Shown: positions 25,695 through 35,078, counted from the stretch's first letter. The stretch is 64,000 nt of DNA from Bacillus mycoides (GCF_018742245.1 NZ_CP036132.1:3033001-3097000), one strand, 5' to 3'. Translations and numbers: made by a program. The notes: generated by a model not told the origin, from the sequence alone.

Positions 25695-25703
25695 AAAATA
25701 AAC

Positions 25704-25736
25704 AAAGCAGTCAGTTCAATGAACTGTCTGCTTTGC
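25704..25736. terminator. Terminator
   Basis: 16-bp stem with one mismatch (CAAAGCAGTCAGTTCA with its partner), one-base loop; T-rich on the minus side. Confidence 0.6.
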
Positions 25737-25739
25737 CCA

Positions 25740-26230
25740 CTTGTTATGAAACGGTAGCCATTTATTTAAGCTTTTTAAAGGCTCAGGTGTAGTATGAACG
25801 TACTGTTGTATATTATGCAAAATAAAAGAAGCAAGTTGTTTAAGAAAAGGTTAGTTTATGTAACATCAAGAAGCCTTTGTAGAAATAAAATGTAAATCCA
25901 GTATGTATTAGGTATTTTGTGTATGAAACCATTGTTAATTTCAAATGATAAGATTGAATCATAGCAACTAACATGATAGCTAATATAATGCAGAAAGTAC
26001 AAATAGGGTTAATTATTGCAGTACAGATAACCGTAATATTATCCAATCTTAAGGCAGTACTAAATAATAAAAACATTAAAATATTAGCCAAAGTTTATAT
26101 TATGGCATTTGAATGTACTTATGTTGAATTATGAGCTATCACTTTAATTAAAAATCAAAGCTAACGATTCAAGCAGGAAGAATACCTAGTATTCCTGTAC
26201 ATAGTTTTAAAAGTTGAGACCGAAGGAGGT
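25740..26230. other. Gap with no supported gene
   Basis: A hydrophobic minus-strand frame spans 25840-26091 but has a TTG start without ribosome binding site and no family resemblance. Otherwise AT-rich spacer that includes the DUF378 promoter. Confidence 0.5.
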
Positions 26231-26239
26231 GTTATATCA

Positions 26240-26578
26240 ATGAGAACTATACAGCGAATTGCCTTAGCTTTAGTTATTATTGGTGCTATTAATTGGGGGC
26301 TAATTGGTTTCTTTAAGTTTGATTTAGTAGGGACAATATTCGGTGGACAGAATGCCTTTTTGGCAAGAGTAATCTTTGCTCTTGTTGGACTAAGTGGGTT
26401 AATGTGCTTAACGCAGTTATTTCAACCGATGAAGGATGCTAATCACGAGATGAATCGTAAAGAATATGGAAACCCTAATTATAGTACTGAATTTGGTGAG
26501 GAAACACATATGACAAATATAAATAGATCTTCTACGGAAGTTTATAAGAATACCCGCAATACATTAGATGAAGATTAA
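26240..26578 (+). CDS. DUF378 membrane protein
   Basis: 112 residues. The first 70 (RIALALVIIGAINWGLIGFF KFDLVGTIFGG, then a second helix VIFALVGLSGLMCL) are the DUF378 two-TM unit with its INWGLIG signature (YuzA type). The last 45 residues are a hydrophilic extension longer than usual. GGAGGTG precedes ATG. Function unknown. Confidence 0.88.
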   Translation: MRTIQRIALALVIIGAINWGLIGFFKFDLVGTIFGGQNAFLARVIFALVGLSGLMCLTQLFQPMKDANHEMNRKEYGNPNYSTEFGEETHMTNINRSSTEVYKNTRNTLDED

Positions 26579-26588
26579 TACAATTTAT

Positions 26589-26628
26589 TTTCAAAGTCAT
26601 GTATTCCACATGGCTTTGAAATTTTTTA
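26589..26628 (+). terminator. Terminator
   Basis: TTTCAAAGTCATGT/ACATGGCTTTGAAA with T6. Confidence 0.8.
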
Positions 26629-26671
26629 TTTTGGATAATTAGTTGAAGTACCAGCTTTCGTACGACTAGGG

Positions 26672-26708
26672 GCAAAGTAGCATTTCGTATAGGATGATGC
26701 TACTTTGC
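26672..26708 (-). repeat. 12-bp inverted repeat at resolvase 3' end
   Basis: GCAAAGTAGCAT/ATGCTACTTTGC overlaps the resolvase stop codon. One arm recurs in the scar at 20365, so it may be part of the mobile unit rather than only a terminator. Confidence 0.6.
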
Positions 26709-27332
26709 TTCGTCATATTCCTTCATAATTTTATAAAACGTGTTTTTTCTTAGTTCTAACATTTCCATAAACATAACAGCAGTTATTTCTCCACTCTTCC
26801 ACTTTGAATAAGTTTCTACTATTATATTTATTTGTTGTTTGCTTAGCGTCGAAAGGTTTACCTGAGGACGGCCTAAGTGTTTTCCTTGAGATTTTGCTAC
26901 AGCGATACCTTCCATTTGTCTCTGATGAATTTTTTTACGTTCTTGATCGGCAACATAAGAAAGCAAAGATAAAAATTGATCTTCCATCAACCGACCCATG
27001 TCACCCATTTCACGGAACTTACGGCTATCGAATAAAGTTTCATTTTCTAAAACAACAATATCAGCTTGTAATTCTCTTGTTATGTATTTCCACTCTGAAA
27101 TTACTTCATCATAATTACGTCCCATACGATCTAAAGCATCTATGTAAACAATATCACCTGTACTTAATACTTTTCGTAATAATTGATACTGAGGACGATC
27201 AAAATGTCGCCCACTTGCTTTATCGACAAAAATTCGCCGAGCTTCCACATCTCGTTCCATCATCTTATGTAACTGACGTTGTTCATTTTGATCTTTTGTA
27301 CTTACACGAATATATCCATAAATATTTGCCAC
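26700..27332 (-). CDS. Serine resolvase (Tn3/plasmid type)
   Basis: 210 residues from GTG 27332, with AAGGAG 10 nt upstream. The catalytic domain has YGYIRVST (Ser11), DKASGRHFDRPQ and LDRMGRNYDEV; the C-terminal part (KHLGRPQVN, then a helix-turn-helix with EMLELRKNTFYKIMKEY) binds DNA. Intact, unlike the resolvase at 3612. The upstream 130 bp hold a palindromic repeat cluster expected of its res site. No tnpA lies beside it. Confidence 0.92.
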   Translation of the reverse strand: MANIYGYIRVSTKDQNEQRQLHKMMERDVEARRIFVDKASGRHFDRPQYQLLRKVLSTGDIVYIDALDRMGRNYDEVISEWKYITRELQADIVVLENETLFDSRKFREMGDMGRLMEDQFLSLLSYVADQERKKIHQRQMEGIAVAKSQGKHLGRPQVNLSTLSKQQINIIVETYSKWKSGEITAVMFMEMLELRKNTFYKIMKEYDEAK

Positions 27333-27373
27333 GTTTTGTATTCTCCTTCCAATTGTTACCGCAATTATACCAC

Positions 27374-27506
27374 ATTCGTTTATAAAGGTATTCACTGAAA
27401 ATAAACGTTTATAAAATAGTTCGAATCACCTTTATAAACTTGATGATTCAATGTTTCATAGATACGTCTAACCTGTTTGTAAAGGTATACCTTTACAAAC
27501 AGGTTA
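27374..27506. promoter_or_regulatory. Probable res site of the resolvase
   Basis: Contains repeated half-sites GTTTATAAAGG (27378), CGTTTATAAAA (27408), CCTTTATAAAC (inverted, 27430) and a perfect 36-bp palindrome at 27471-27506 (half: AACCTGTTTGTAAAGGTA). Three paired sites ahead of the gene is the usual res arrangement; it would also autoregulate the gene. Confidence 0.65.
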
Positions 27507-27553
27507 TTTCTTTGAGGAAAAGCAAGCATGTACCGAAGAAAGGTATTAATATT

Positions 27554-28416
27554 GGTTCTGGTGCAAAAACTTAATGATAATTGCAATGAATCTATAAATC
27601 TTGGACATACTGTTACTATTACTTTAGAAAGGGTGCGTGATTGGTATGGAAAAGGAAAATGTATTCAAATGGAAGCATTATCAGCCTGATATTATTTTGT
27701 TAACGGTAAGATGGTACCTACGGTACAACCTTAGTTTTCGTGATTTGGTGGAAATGCTAGAAGAACGGGGTTTATCCATTTCTCATACAACGATTATGCG
27801 TTGGGTTCATCAGTATGGTCCTGAATTGGACAAACGAATCCGTCGTCACCTCAAACAAACAAATGACTCTTGGAGAGTCGATGAAACATATATCAAAGTA
27901 AAAGGTCAATGGATGTATTTGTATCGTGCTGTTGATTCGAAAGGAAACACAATTGATTTTTTCCTAAACAAAACAAGAGGCCAGAAGGCTGCAAAGCGCT
28001 TTTTCAAGAAAGCTTTGCGGTCTTTTCATGTTTCAAAGCCACGTGTTATAACAGTCGATAAGAACCCGGCTTATCCTATAGCAATTGAACAGTTGAAAAA
28101 AGAAAAAAGCATACCTGATGGTATGCAACTTAGACAACAAAAGTATTTGAATAACATAGTAGAACAAGATCATCGCTTTATAAAGAAGCGAATCCGTTCT
28201 ATGCAAGGGTTCAAATGTTTCGACACAGCTACATCCATTCTTTCAGGAGTAGAAGCCATGCATATGATTAAAAAAGAACAGCTTGATTTACGGGACCAGT
28301 CTGTCCAAAATCAGAAAGAATTCATCCATCAATTGTTTGGACTTGCAGCATAAGATACGATTACGTTAGGAATATATGCGCTTTATTCTCTTTTATTTTA
28401 TTTTTGCACCAGAACC
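27554..28416 (+). mobile_element. IS240-type element (IS6 family), complete
   Basis: 863 bp with terminal repeats GGTTCTGGTGCAAAAA and TTTTTGCACCAGAACC. The 8 bp on the two sides (TTAATATT and TCTTAAAG) do not match, so DNA beside it was rearranged after insertion. The right side cuts into a CPBP protease gene. Confidence 0.93.
27646..28353 (+). CDS. IS240-type transposase
   Basis: 235 residues from MEKENVFKWKHYQPD, with a GAAAGGG site upstream. The IS6-family DDE catalytic residues are in DETYIKVKG, VITVDKNPAYP and NNIVEQDHRFIKKR; the N-terminus has the helix-turn-helix NLSFRDLVEMLEERGLSISH. No lesions, so likely active. It is about 85% similar to the copy at 42984 by eye. Confidence 0.95.
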   Translation: MEKENVFKWKHYQPDIILLTVRWYLRYNLSFRDLVEMLEERGLSISHTTIMRWVHQYGPELDKRIRRHLKQTNDSWRVDETYIKVKGQWMYLYRAVDSKGNTIDFFLNKTRGQKAAKRFFKKALRSFHVSKPRVITVDKNPAYPIAIEQLKKEKSIPDGMQLRQQKYLNNIVEQDHRFIKKRIRSMQGFKCFDTATSILSGVEAMHMIKKEQLDLRDQSVQNQKEFIHQLFGLAA

Positions 28417-28696
28417 TCTTAAAGTAAAGTTTTCATGGGTTGAAAAAATTTACAATCAATTATTTACACATAAAAATCCCTTATATATATGGAGTTGGAT
28501 ATTAATAACTAATTTAGGGTTTGCATTATTACATGGACCTGACATATCAAATTTCTATGCATATTTCATTCCAGGTATAATTAATGCTTTACTTTTTTTA
28601 AGATTAGGATTCCTATCAGCTTGGTTAGCTCATGGAGTTTTTAATTTATCCTCAATGATTATCCTAAGCATCTTATCCTTTATATTCTTAAAGTAA
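28417..28696 (+). pseudogene. CPBP membrane protease, 3' fragment
   Basis: Open from the IS240 right end: PLKVKFSWVEKIYNQLFT, then NLGFALLHGPDISNFYAYFI PGIINALLFLRLGFLSAWLA HGVFN. The HxxD-like LLHG and the later AHGVFN are CPBP (CAAX/bacteriocin-processing) motifs. The first motif (EExxxR) and N-terminal helices are lost, so it is inactive. Confidence 0.75.
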
Positions 28697-28772
28697 GTAT
28701 ATAGATTAAACCCTAATGTTAATGAAATCGTGTATATGCGATAGCTAAAAACATTTATTGAATTTTAAAACG

Positions 28773-28813
28773 AGAAAAGGTGAATTCCTTCTCACAAGGG
28801 ATTCACCTTTTCT
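28773..28813. terminator. Terminator
   Basis: AGAAAAGGTGAAT/ATTCACCTTTTCT with internal GG/CC pairing, downstream of the protease fragment. Confidence 0.75.
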
Positions 28814-29146
28814 ATTTACCCAGCATCAAAAATTTTCATAACTGGGAACAAAACATTATATTAATACATAAAACGCGTAGAACGACCTAATTACTAAAGA
28901 ATAGCACTACTTTCCGGCTTCTCTATAAATATATAGTAGCCCTCTAATGATAGATTATATATAAGGGCAGGGATAATTCTCTTAGAATCACTATCTCAGC
29001 AATAATTAGAGAAGTTACATTTTCTATAACTATTTAGATTGAGCTCCCCTTAACTGCGGTTTCCCTTACTATTCCTCTTTAACTAAATTTCTATTGCATT
29101 AACTATTGGATAACCTGTAGATATAAGAGACTCCCCTATAGTTAGG
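28814..29146. other. Gap with nothing recognised
   Basis: About 330 AT-rich bp, no coding frame or clear structure supported. Confidence 0.5.
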
Positions 29147-29626
29147 TTACTTAGATTTTTTTAACTCTTTGTTTGCTTTATCTATTAACTTAGAAGCAGT
29201 CTCTAATCTTTCAACCCCACCATCAACTTCATATTCTTTACCCTTATCTAAACCGCCTTGTATGATTTCCACCCCATCTTTTACATGAATCATCGCTAAA
29301 CCTACATTATGTTGTACTGGATAATCTTCTTCTTCATACTCTAACTTACTTATTTTGTCCACTAACTCTAAATAAGGTTTAGATACTTCTTTTAACTCTT
29401 CTGACTTTTTCTTCATTGACTTGCTACTTTTTACAATACCGTCTATTTCCTTAGATTGTTCCGAGAAATCTTTCATTAAATATGCTAGGTTCTTACTGAA
29501 GTCTTCTTTTTTATTCTGTTTAACAGAAGCTTCCATTGCTTCATCTTTCTTAACCTTAGTCTCACATCCCACCCCAGTTAACATTAACATTGGAACTACT
29601 ACAAAAGATAAAATCTTACGTTTCAT
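29147..29626 (-). CDS. Lipoprotein, paralogue A
   Basis: 159 residues from ATG 29626 (AAGGGG upstream). A lipoprotein signal peptide ends in the lipobox LTGVGC, so it is anchored on the outer face of the membrane. The mature part is helical and charged, with QNKKEDFSKNLAYLMKDFSE QSKEID. The next gene upstream encodes a related protein. Function unknown. Confidence 0.75.
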   Translation of the reverse strand: MKRKILSFVVVPMLMLTGVGCETKVKKDEAMEASVKQNKKEDFSKNLAYLMKDFSEQSKEIDGIVKSSKSMKKKSEELKEVSKPYLELVDKISKLEYEEEDYPVQHNVGLAMIHVKDGVEIIQGGLDKGKEYEVDGGVERLETASKLIDKANKELKKSK

Positions 29627-29690
29627 TGACATATTCCCCTTTGCTTTAGAATGCTTTTTCTATTCTTCCAACTTTTATATTTGTTTCCAT

Positions 29691-30173
29691 CTATTTAATG
29701 TCTTTCATCATCTCGTTTGCTTCATCTATCTTCTTAGAAGCTTTGACTACTGCATCATTACCTATTTCTATTAATTTTTTATCTTTTAATTCTAGACCGT
29801 CTCCAATTGATTTAAGTGACATATCTAGTAAACCCATAGCAGTATCCATTGTAAACTGCACATCTTTATACTTTTCGTCATGCTTTAATTTTTTAACCTT
29901 TTCAGATGTTTCAAGTAAGTCCTTAGAAGCTAAATCAAATTCTTTCTTCTTCTCTTCTACTGACTTTTGGCCTGTTAATATGTCACTTATGACCTTTGAC
30001 TGTTCAGAAACATCTTTCATCAGATAGGCTAAGTTTTCTTCATAGTCTTCTTTCTTATTTTGCTCAATAGAAATTTTACTGTCTACTTGTTTTTCTTTTG
30101 TAGTACACCCTGCTGCTCCCCCTGCTACAAACATAAGTGAAACTGCTAATAATATTAGATTCTTTACCTTCAA
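29691..30173 (-). CDS. Lipoprotein, paralogue B
   Basis: 160 residues from a TTG start behind a G-rich binding site. Signal peptide with lipobox AGGAAGC. It shares QNKKEDYEENLAYLMKDVSE QSK with paralogue A and has the same length, so the pair arose by tandem duplication, though most of the remaining sequence has diverged. Probably co-transcribed (64-bp gap). Function unknown. Confidence 0.75.
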   Translation of the reverse strand: MKVKNLILLAVSLMFVAGGAAGCTTKEKQVDSKISIEQNKKEDYEENLAYLMKDVSEQSKVISDILTGQKSVEEKKKEFDLASKDLLETSEKVKKLKHDEKYKDVQFTMDTAMGLLDMSLKSIGDGLELKDKKLIEIGNDAVVKASKKIDEANEMMKDIK

Positions 30174-30450
30174 ACCCCTACACCCCTCCTGAAAAATTGT
30201 AAGTAATTAACATATGAAACCATAACATAAATTACGTAAATAGACTATAAAAAAATAGCGATTCTTCCGATAAATTTTGAGTGTTCTAACAACCTTTAAA
30301 TATGTATCACAATTATAAAGTATCTGGCTCCATATACTTTTTTAATAATCCTTTATTCAACTTCTAAAGTTTAGTATTTTGTTGCTTTTTATGCTCCCTG
30401 GGATACCGTCAGCGTTTTTCAAAATAATCTATGATATGCGGAAAAATAAA
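30174..30450. other. Gap with no gene
   Basis: Upstream region of the lip-oprotein pair; AT-rich with no clear operator. Confidence 0.45.
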
Positions 30451-30478
30451 AATCAGCTGTCCATGTGGACAGCTGATT
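30451..30478 (-). terminator. Terminator, 13-bp perfect stem
   Basis: AATCAGCTGTCCA/TGGACAGCTGATT, 2-nt loop, T5ATTTTT on the minus strand; ends the kinase gene at 30529. Confidence 0.85.
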
Positions 30479-30528
30479 AACATAATTATCGTTATCGGAA
30501 GATATGTTCATAAATAAAGTATTTGCAT

Positions 30529-31185
30529 TTAAACTTTATAAAACTCAAATGTATTTTTTTCTAAACATATTGTTTCATTGGAATTTTTGATAATAATATT
30601 AAAACTTTGACTATACGGATGCATAAACACTTCATACTGAATCCGACGTTCTTCATGAGACTTCCTTAAATAATTAATATCGGCTCCTCTTTCAATAATA
30701 TCACGGCTAGACCTTCTCATTAATTCTGTTTCTCCATCTGTATAGAAGTAAATTTTCAAATCAAATAAATTTGGATTAATAAATGCGACACTCATTCCTT
30801 CTACAATCGTCACCTTATTTTTCGAAGAAATTAACTCACTTTTTATATAATGTGTATCCATTGTATAAAAATCTAAACCAGCTCTTACCATTTGAACATC
30901 TCTTTCTAACGCAGACAAATGATGGGCTGATGGATGACAAGCTGTCATTTTATCATAATGATTTTCATTCTGATATGTATAGTGGATATTTGTATACTTT
31001 CGTACATTTGAACTAACAATGTATGGATCTGTATTAATATAATTCACTTTATTTTGATTTAATTGGTTTATGAGCTTATTGGCGAACGTTGTTTTTCCGG
31101 CAGCACCGTGTCCTGAAATGCCAATAACAATCTGTTCATCGGTCATACTAATCCAATTTATAATTTCTTGTAATAACTTTTTCAT
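30529..31185 (-). CDS. Uridine kinase-like P-loop protein
   Basis: 218 residues. Walker A GISGHGAAGKTTF (residues 23-35) and the uridine kinase/phosphoribulokinase layout: NTDPYI after strand 2, a variable lid, TIVEGMSVAF (Walker B region), then RRSSRDIIERG as in the Arg-rich lid. Shorter and more divergent than housekeeping Udk, so the substrate could be another nucleoside or sugar. ATG has GGGGAG upstream. Monocistronic. Confidence 0.82.
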   Translation of the reverse strand: MKKLLQEIINWISMTDEQIVIGISGHGAAGKTTFANKLINQLNQNKVNYINTDPYIVSSNVRKYTNIHYTYQNENHYDKMTACHPSAHHLSALERDVQMVRAGLDFYTMDTHYIKSELISSKNKVTIVEGMSVAFINPNLFDLKIYFYTDGETELMRRSSRDIIERGADINYLRKSHEERRIQYEVFMHPYSQSFNIIIKNSNETICLEKNTFEFYKV

Positions 31186-31403
31186 TATTCTCCCCCTGTT
31201 ACTAATATATCCCCTTATTTATGTCATCTTAATATAGAGGTATCCTTCTATAAAATCATACACGAAGTGAAAAAATGGTATGATTATCCATCATATCATC
31301 TCTATTTTTAAAAAACTATATTAATTTTCGAAGGATTTTATTGTTATTTAAACAACAACTTTATTATTTAATAAAAAATTCTTTCTCTAGGGGTAGTACC
31401 ACA

Positions 31404-33051
31404 CATCCATCAACTTAAGGATTTAGACTATTCTTAAACATAAAAGCACGTTACTATTCTCTTATGTTAATGAGAAAGGGTGACGTGCTTTTTATGAATA
31501 TGCATCAAAAACAAGAGCTGTCTTTATTTGCCGAAGAGTTATATCGATATATGTCTCCCGCTAGACTTAATCAATTAGCTATAGAAGCAGGTGGAATGAA
31601 ACGAAAACGTAAGTGCCATGGGCACCATTTTTTATCTTTGTGTGTATGGTTAAATCAACAAATCGCTACAACCTCTCTTACTCAACTTTGTAGTCAATTA
31701 GAAACTTCAACAGGAATTTTATTAAGTCCTGAGGGACTGAATCGACGATTTAACTCGGCTTCTGTAGCCTTCTTTCGAAATGTATTTACTACACTTCTAC
31801 AAGCTAAAATTGGAGGATCATCTACAATTTCTCATTCTCTTTCTGCTTACTTTGAGCGGATTCGCATCCTTGATTCTACAACCTTTCAAGTTCCAGATCG
31901 ATTCGCAGCTACTTATCCTGGTGCCGGAGGCTGTAGTCATACAGCTGGTGTGAAAATTCAATTAGAGTATGACTTGTTGAGTGGAGAGTTTTCTGATGTG
32001 AAAATTGAACCAGGAAAACGAAGTGATCAGGCATATGGGGCGACTCGAATGGACATGACACAAAAGAATGAACTATATATTCGTGACTTAGGGTATTTTC
32101 GTTTACAAGACTTTAAATCGATCCAAGATAAGGAAGGGTATTATTTATCGCGTCTTAAATTACCAACTAAAATATATAGAAAAGAATTCGAAACAGTGGT
32201 ATTTAAAACAAAACCTGCTCAATTGAGACCGGTATATATACAAATTCATTTGGAAGACATCATGAACCAATTACAACCTGGCCAAGTGTATGAATTACAT
32301 GATGTATATGTAGGGAGCAAAGACAAACTACCCACTCGCATTGTGGTTTATAGATGTACAGAGGAGCAAAAACAGAAACGTCTACATGATCGAGCTATTC
32401 GTGAAAAGAAAAAAGGGATTACATATACAGAGCGTACGAAACTTTTACAAGGAATTACAGTATATATGACAAACATTCCTACGGAATGGGTACCGAAAGA
32501 GAAAATCTATGATTTATATTCACTGCGTTGGCAAATTGAGCTGTTATTTAAAATATGGAAATCTTGGTTTCGAATTCATCGTTGTAAATCTATTAAACAA
32601 GAGCGATTAGAATGCCACCTTTATGGACAACTCATTAGTATCCTATTATGTTCTTCTACTATGTTTAAAATGAGAGAACTCCTGTTACGTAAGAAACAGA
32701 AAGAACTAAGTGAATATAAAGCGATGTACATAATTAAAGATTATTTCTTACTTTTTCATCAAGCACTACATAAAAACACCCAAGAATTATCAAAGATTCT
32801 CCTTCGTCTGTTTAACCTCCTACAGCGAAACGGACGAAAATCTCACAGATATGAGAAAAAAACAGTCTTTGATATTTTAGGTGTTGTGTATGAGTATACC
32901 ACTTCTGCCCATCAGGTAGCATAACGAAAAATTTGAAACCCGTCAGGGTTTATTTGATGTGCCTACTTTTATAACATCTATAAAAGATAATAAAAAACTA
33001 CGTGGAAAGACCGCATTTTGTATAAAAATATACGTTAAGTTGATGGATGTG
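31404..33051 (+). mobile_element. IS231-type element 2, complete
   Basis: 1648 bp; ends CACATCCATCAACTTAA and TTAAGTTGATGGATGTG. Flanked by perfect 11-bp duplications GGGTAGTACCA (31393-31403, 33052-33062). A leader hairpin with arms AAAGCACGT/ACGTGCTTT (31442-31492) encloses the ribosome binding site. The target was itself the edge of an older IS231-type end at 33063. Confidence 0.95.
31494..32924 (+). CDS. IS231-type transposase 2
   Basis: 476 residues from MNMHQKQELSLFAEELYRYM. DDE residues in LDSTTFQVP, RDLGYFRLQDF and the Y-(2)-R-(3)-E-(6)-K signature [15 protein letters not shown]. Clearly a different iso-form from the 13784 copy, as are its terminal repeats. Intact. Confidence 0.96.
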   Translation: MNMHQKQELSLFAEELYRYMSPARLNQLAIEAGGMKRKRKCHGHHFLSLCVWLNQQIATTSLTQLCSQLETSTGILLSPEGLNRRFNSASVAFFRNVFTTLLQAKIGGSSTISHSLSAYFERIRILDSTTFQVPDRFAATYPGAGGCSHTAGVKIQLEYDLLSGEFSDVKIEPGKRSDQAYGATRMDMTQKNELYIRDLGYFRLQDFKSIQDKEGYYLSRLKLPTKIYRKEFETVVFKTKPAQLRPVYIQIHLEDIMNQLQPGQVYELHDVYVGSKDKLPTRIVVYRCTEEQKQKRLHDRAIREKKKGITYTERTKLLQGITVYMTNIPTEWVPKEKIYDLYSLRWQIELLFKIWKSWFRIHRCKSIKQERLECHLYGQLISILLCSSTMFKMRELLLRKKQKELSEYKAMYIIKDYFLLFHQALHKNTQELSKILLRLFNLLQRNGRKSHRYEKKTVFDILGVVYEYTTSAHQVA

Positions 33052-33062
33052 GGGTAGTACCA

Positions 33063-33130
33063 CATCGCTATCAAGCTAAGCTTTTGAAGACCCCCCAAAA
33101 CGAATTTTATCTCGCTACAGTTAGTTACTT
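33063..33130 (+). mobile_element. IS231/MIC-type end
   Basis: Starts CATCGCTATCAAGCTAA, like the relics at 44 and 46423, then GACCCCCCAAAA and AGTTAGTTAC, features shared with the cassette end at 11179. No transposase follows; hbl lies inside. It may be the left edge of an old cassette. Confidence 0.65.
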
Positions 33131-33198
33131 ATAAGAATTTAGATTCGTTTGAGATAACAATAAATTTCTTAACCTGATGGTGATGAAGCGAGACCTCG

Positions 33199-33235
33199 TT
33201 TAGAAAAAGCATCCTATTTGGATGCTTTTTCTAAA
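33199..33235. terminator. Terminator, 16-bp perfect stem
   Basis: TTTAGAAAAAGCATCC/GGATGCTTTTTCTAAA with TATTT loop. A weaker hairpin at 33301-33330 lies next to the DUF2187-like stop. Confidence 0.8.
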
Positions 33236-33331
33236 TGAATATATTACTATCTAACTGCTGCTATTGATCGTCTCAAAAAATCCAGTAACTTCATCATAAA
33301 AAATACTCTTAGATTTATCTAGGAGCATTTT

Positions 33332-33556
33332 TTATGAAACAGTATTTTTTATTTGCTTATGAACCACTTTATTATAGCAACCATGTTTTACTACTTGCCT
33401 AACATCATCTACTTCTATTCCCATTATCTCTGAAATATCTACAACAATTGTATTCTGTAGAACACTCACTACATATCCCATTAATTGCAAATTAGAATTT
33501 TTACGATATGAAAATTGAACGTAATTCCCAATGGTTACCTTTATTTTATACTCCAT
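33332..33556 (-). CDS. DUF2187-like small protein
   Basis: 74 residues. VTIGNYVQFSYRKNSNLQLM GYVVSVLQNTIVVDIS resembles the KOW-like beta barrel of DUF2187 (YkvS type): a GN.V.F ... G.V....N.VVVD pattern. It lies 85 bp downstream of hblB on the same strand and could be read with it. Function unknown. Confidence 0.6.
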   Translation of the reverse strand: MEYKIKVTIGNYVQFSYRKNSNLQLMGYVVSVLQNTIVVDISEIMGIEVDDVRQVVKHGCYNKVVHKQIKNTVS

Positions 33557-33641
33557 TTGGTACCCTCTGAATCATCTTTTTCACTTAACTTAGTGTACCA
33601 TCTCCAATTGTTGCGTAATTTTTCTGTCTAACTTTTCGGGT

Positions 33642-35042
33642 TCAGTTCATTATATTTTCTACTTTGTCTTTATATACAACATATTCTTTTCCATCCACTA
33701 CTGCTACCACTGCAAATTCATCTTTTGGATTGAATGAAAGCCAGTCAGCCCACATGTTTGTATTTGGTCCTCCACTCCACATATTATGAACAGTGTTTTT
33801 AGTTAAATTCATAACTTTATAAGACGCATTTGGTGCATTTGTTCCAGTCTTTATTTCAAATGTGTATGCGTTATGAATTTTTTTATAAAAATAGAAAACG
33901 TTTGATGGACGAAGCTGATTCATAAAATCCTGTTCTTTTTTCTCTGCAATTTTTATCCCTTCTTGTAATGTGACAACATCTGTTCGTAATGTTTTCCAAC
34001 TGTCTTTAGCTGCATTCAAGTTAGGGGCTAAGAATTTATATCTATTTTGATCGGCTTTTTGATTAGCTTTATCAATATGTCCCAGTACGCCCGAATATTG
34101 AGAGTCTAAATCATCCCATTGCGTGGACATATAAGTAAGAGCAGTAATAGCATTATCAATCGCACTATGCATATCACTAATATTATGAAACGCAACTCCT
34201 ACTACACGATTTAATGTTATCTTATAATCTACATTCTGACGTAATTTTGCTAATTCCGGCTCTAGCCAACCTAACTTACCTCTTGCATCACCTATCATTA
34301 TCCCACCAGCAATCAATGTGGGAAGAAAGGGGATCTTTACCATGTCTAATCCTTTAGATTCTATGTCTTTCTGATAGTTTACTTGCCCTAAAAGGTCCTC
34401 TAGACGCTTTTGATCATCCTCTACCGCAGCTCCTTGGTTTTTTAAAATAGACTGCAAGGTCTCTTTATGGCTCCCAAATACTCTAACATCTTCTCCAATA
34501 GCATTTTTAAATTTAGTTAATTCTTCTATTAATACTTTTGCAGACTTTTGATTTTGTTGAATTTCCTCCCGTAAATCCGTAATCCCTTTTTTTAAAGTAT
34601 CTCCATTCCCAGTATTGATCGCCTCTACTAATGTTTCATAATGATTTTCAAATTTTGTATCGTATTCAATAATACCTGTCAATGTATCTAAAAGCTGTTT
34701 TTTTACTTTCGTATTCCATGAAACTGCATGTGCTCTTGCATTCTTTTGATCTTGTACAATTTTACTAGGTAAATCTGCATATCCATTAATAGTAATTCCT
34801 TCAAAACTCACATCCGGATTATTAATTAACAAATAAGAATATTCATTCATAGATTTTACAAATAACCCAGCATCTTGCACAGTTTTTTTCATCTGTTCTT
34901 CATTTGCTGAAAGAGACATATCTCCATTGTTAGTTTGTTCAATTTCACTTGCAAAAGCTACTACTGGTGTAACTGCATAAGTTGTTGTCATAGTTAAAAA
35001 TGTCGATACAGCGAGTATTTTATAAGGGATTTTTTTCAGCAT
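33642..35042 (-). CDS. hblB: Haemolysin BL component B' (HblB)
   Basis: 466 residues with a signal peptide ending near VAFASE. The first about 370 residues are a close duplicate of HblA (for example MKKTVQDAGLFVKSMNEYSY, NPDVSFEGITINGYADLPSK), with the helical pore-toxin fold and a hydrophobic hairpin (LPTLIAGGIMIGD). The C-terminus has an extra about 90-residue beta-rich domain absent from HblA (NAYTFEIKTGTNAPNASYKV). AGGAGG precedes ATG. It is the last hbl gene; B' may modulate or replace B in the toxin complex. Confidence 0.95.
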   Translation of the reverse strand: MLKKIPYKILAVSTFLTMTTTYAVTPVVAFASEIEQTNNGDMSLSANEEQMKKTVQDAGLFVKSMNEYSYLLINNPDVSFEGITINGYADLPSKIVQDQKNARAHAVSWNTKVKKQLLDTLTGIIEYDTKFENHYETLVEAINTGNGDTLKKGITDLREEIQQNQKSAKVLIEELTKFKNAIGEDVRVFGSHKETLQSILKNQGAAVEDDQKRLEDLLGQVNYQKDIESKGLDMVKIPFLPTLIAGGIMIGDARGKLGWLEPELAKLRQNVDYKITLNRVVGVAFHNISDMHSAIDNAITALTYMSTQWDDLDSQYSGVLGHIDKANQKADQNRYKFLAPNLNAAKDSWKTLRTDVVTLQEGIKIAEKKEQDFMNQLRPSNVFYFYKKIHNAYTFEIKTGTNAPNASYKVMNLTKNTVHNMWSGGPNTNMWADWLSFNPKDEFAVVAVVDGKEYVVYKDKVENIMN

Positions 35043-35078
35043 TTCATATTCCTCCTATATAGGGTTTGATTTCAAGTT

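Noticed and set aside
25840..26091. Hydrophobic minus-strand frame as a membrane protein gene
   Set aside because: TTG start without ribosome binding site, unusual composition, no family resemblance.
26804..27385. Long plus-strand frame opposite the resolvase
   Set aside because: Antisense shadow of a clearly conserved resolvase gene.
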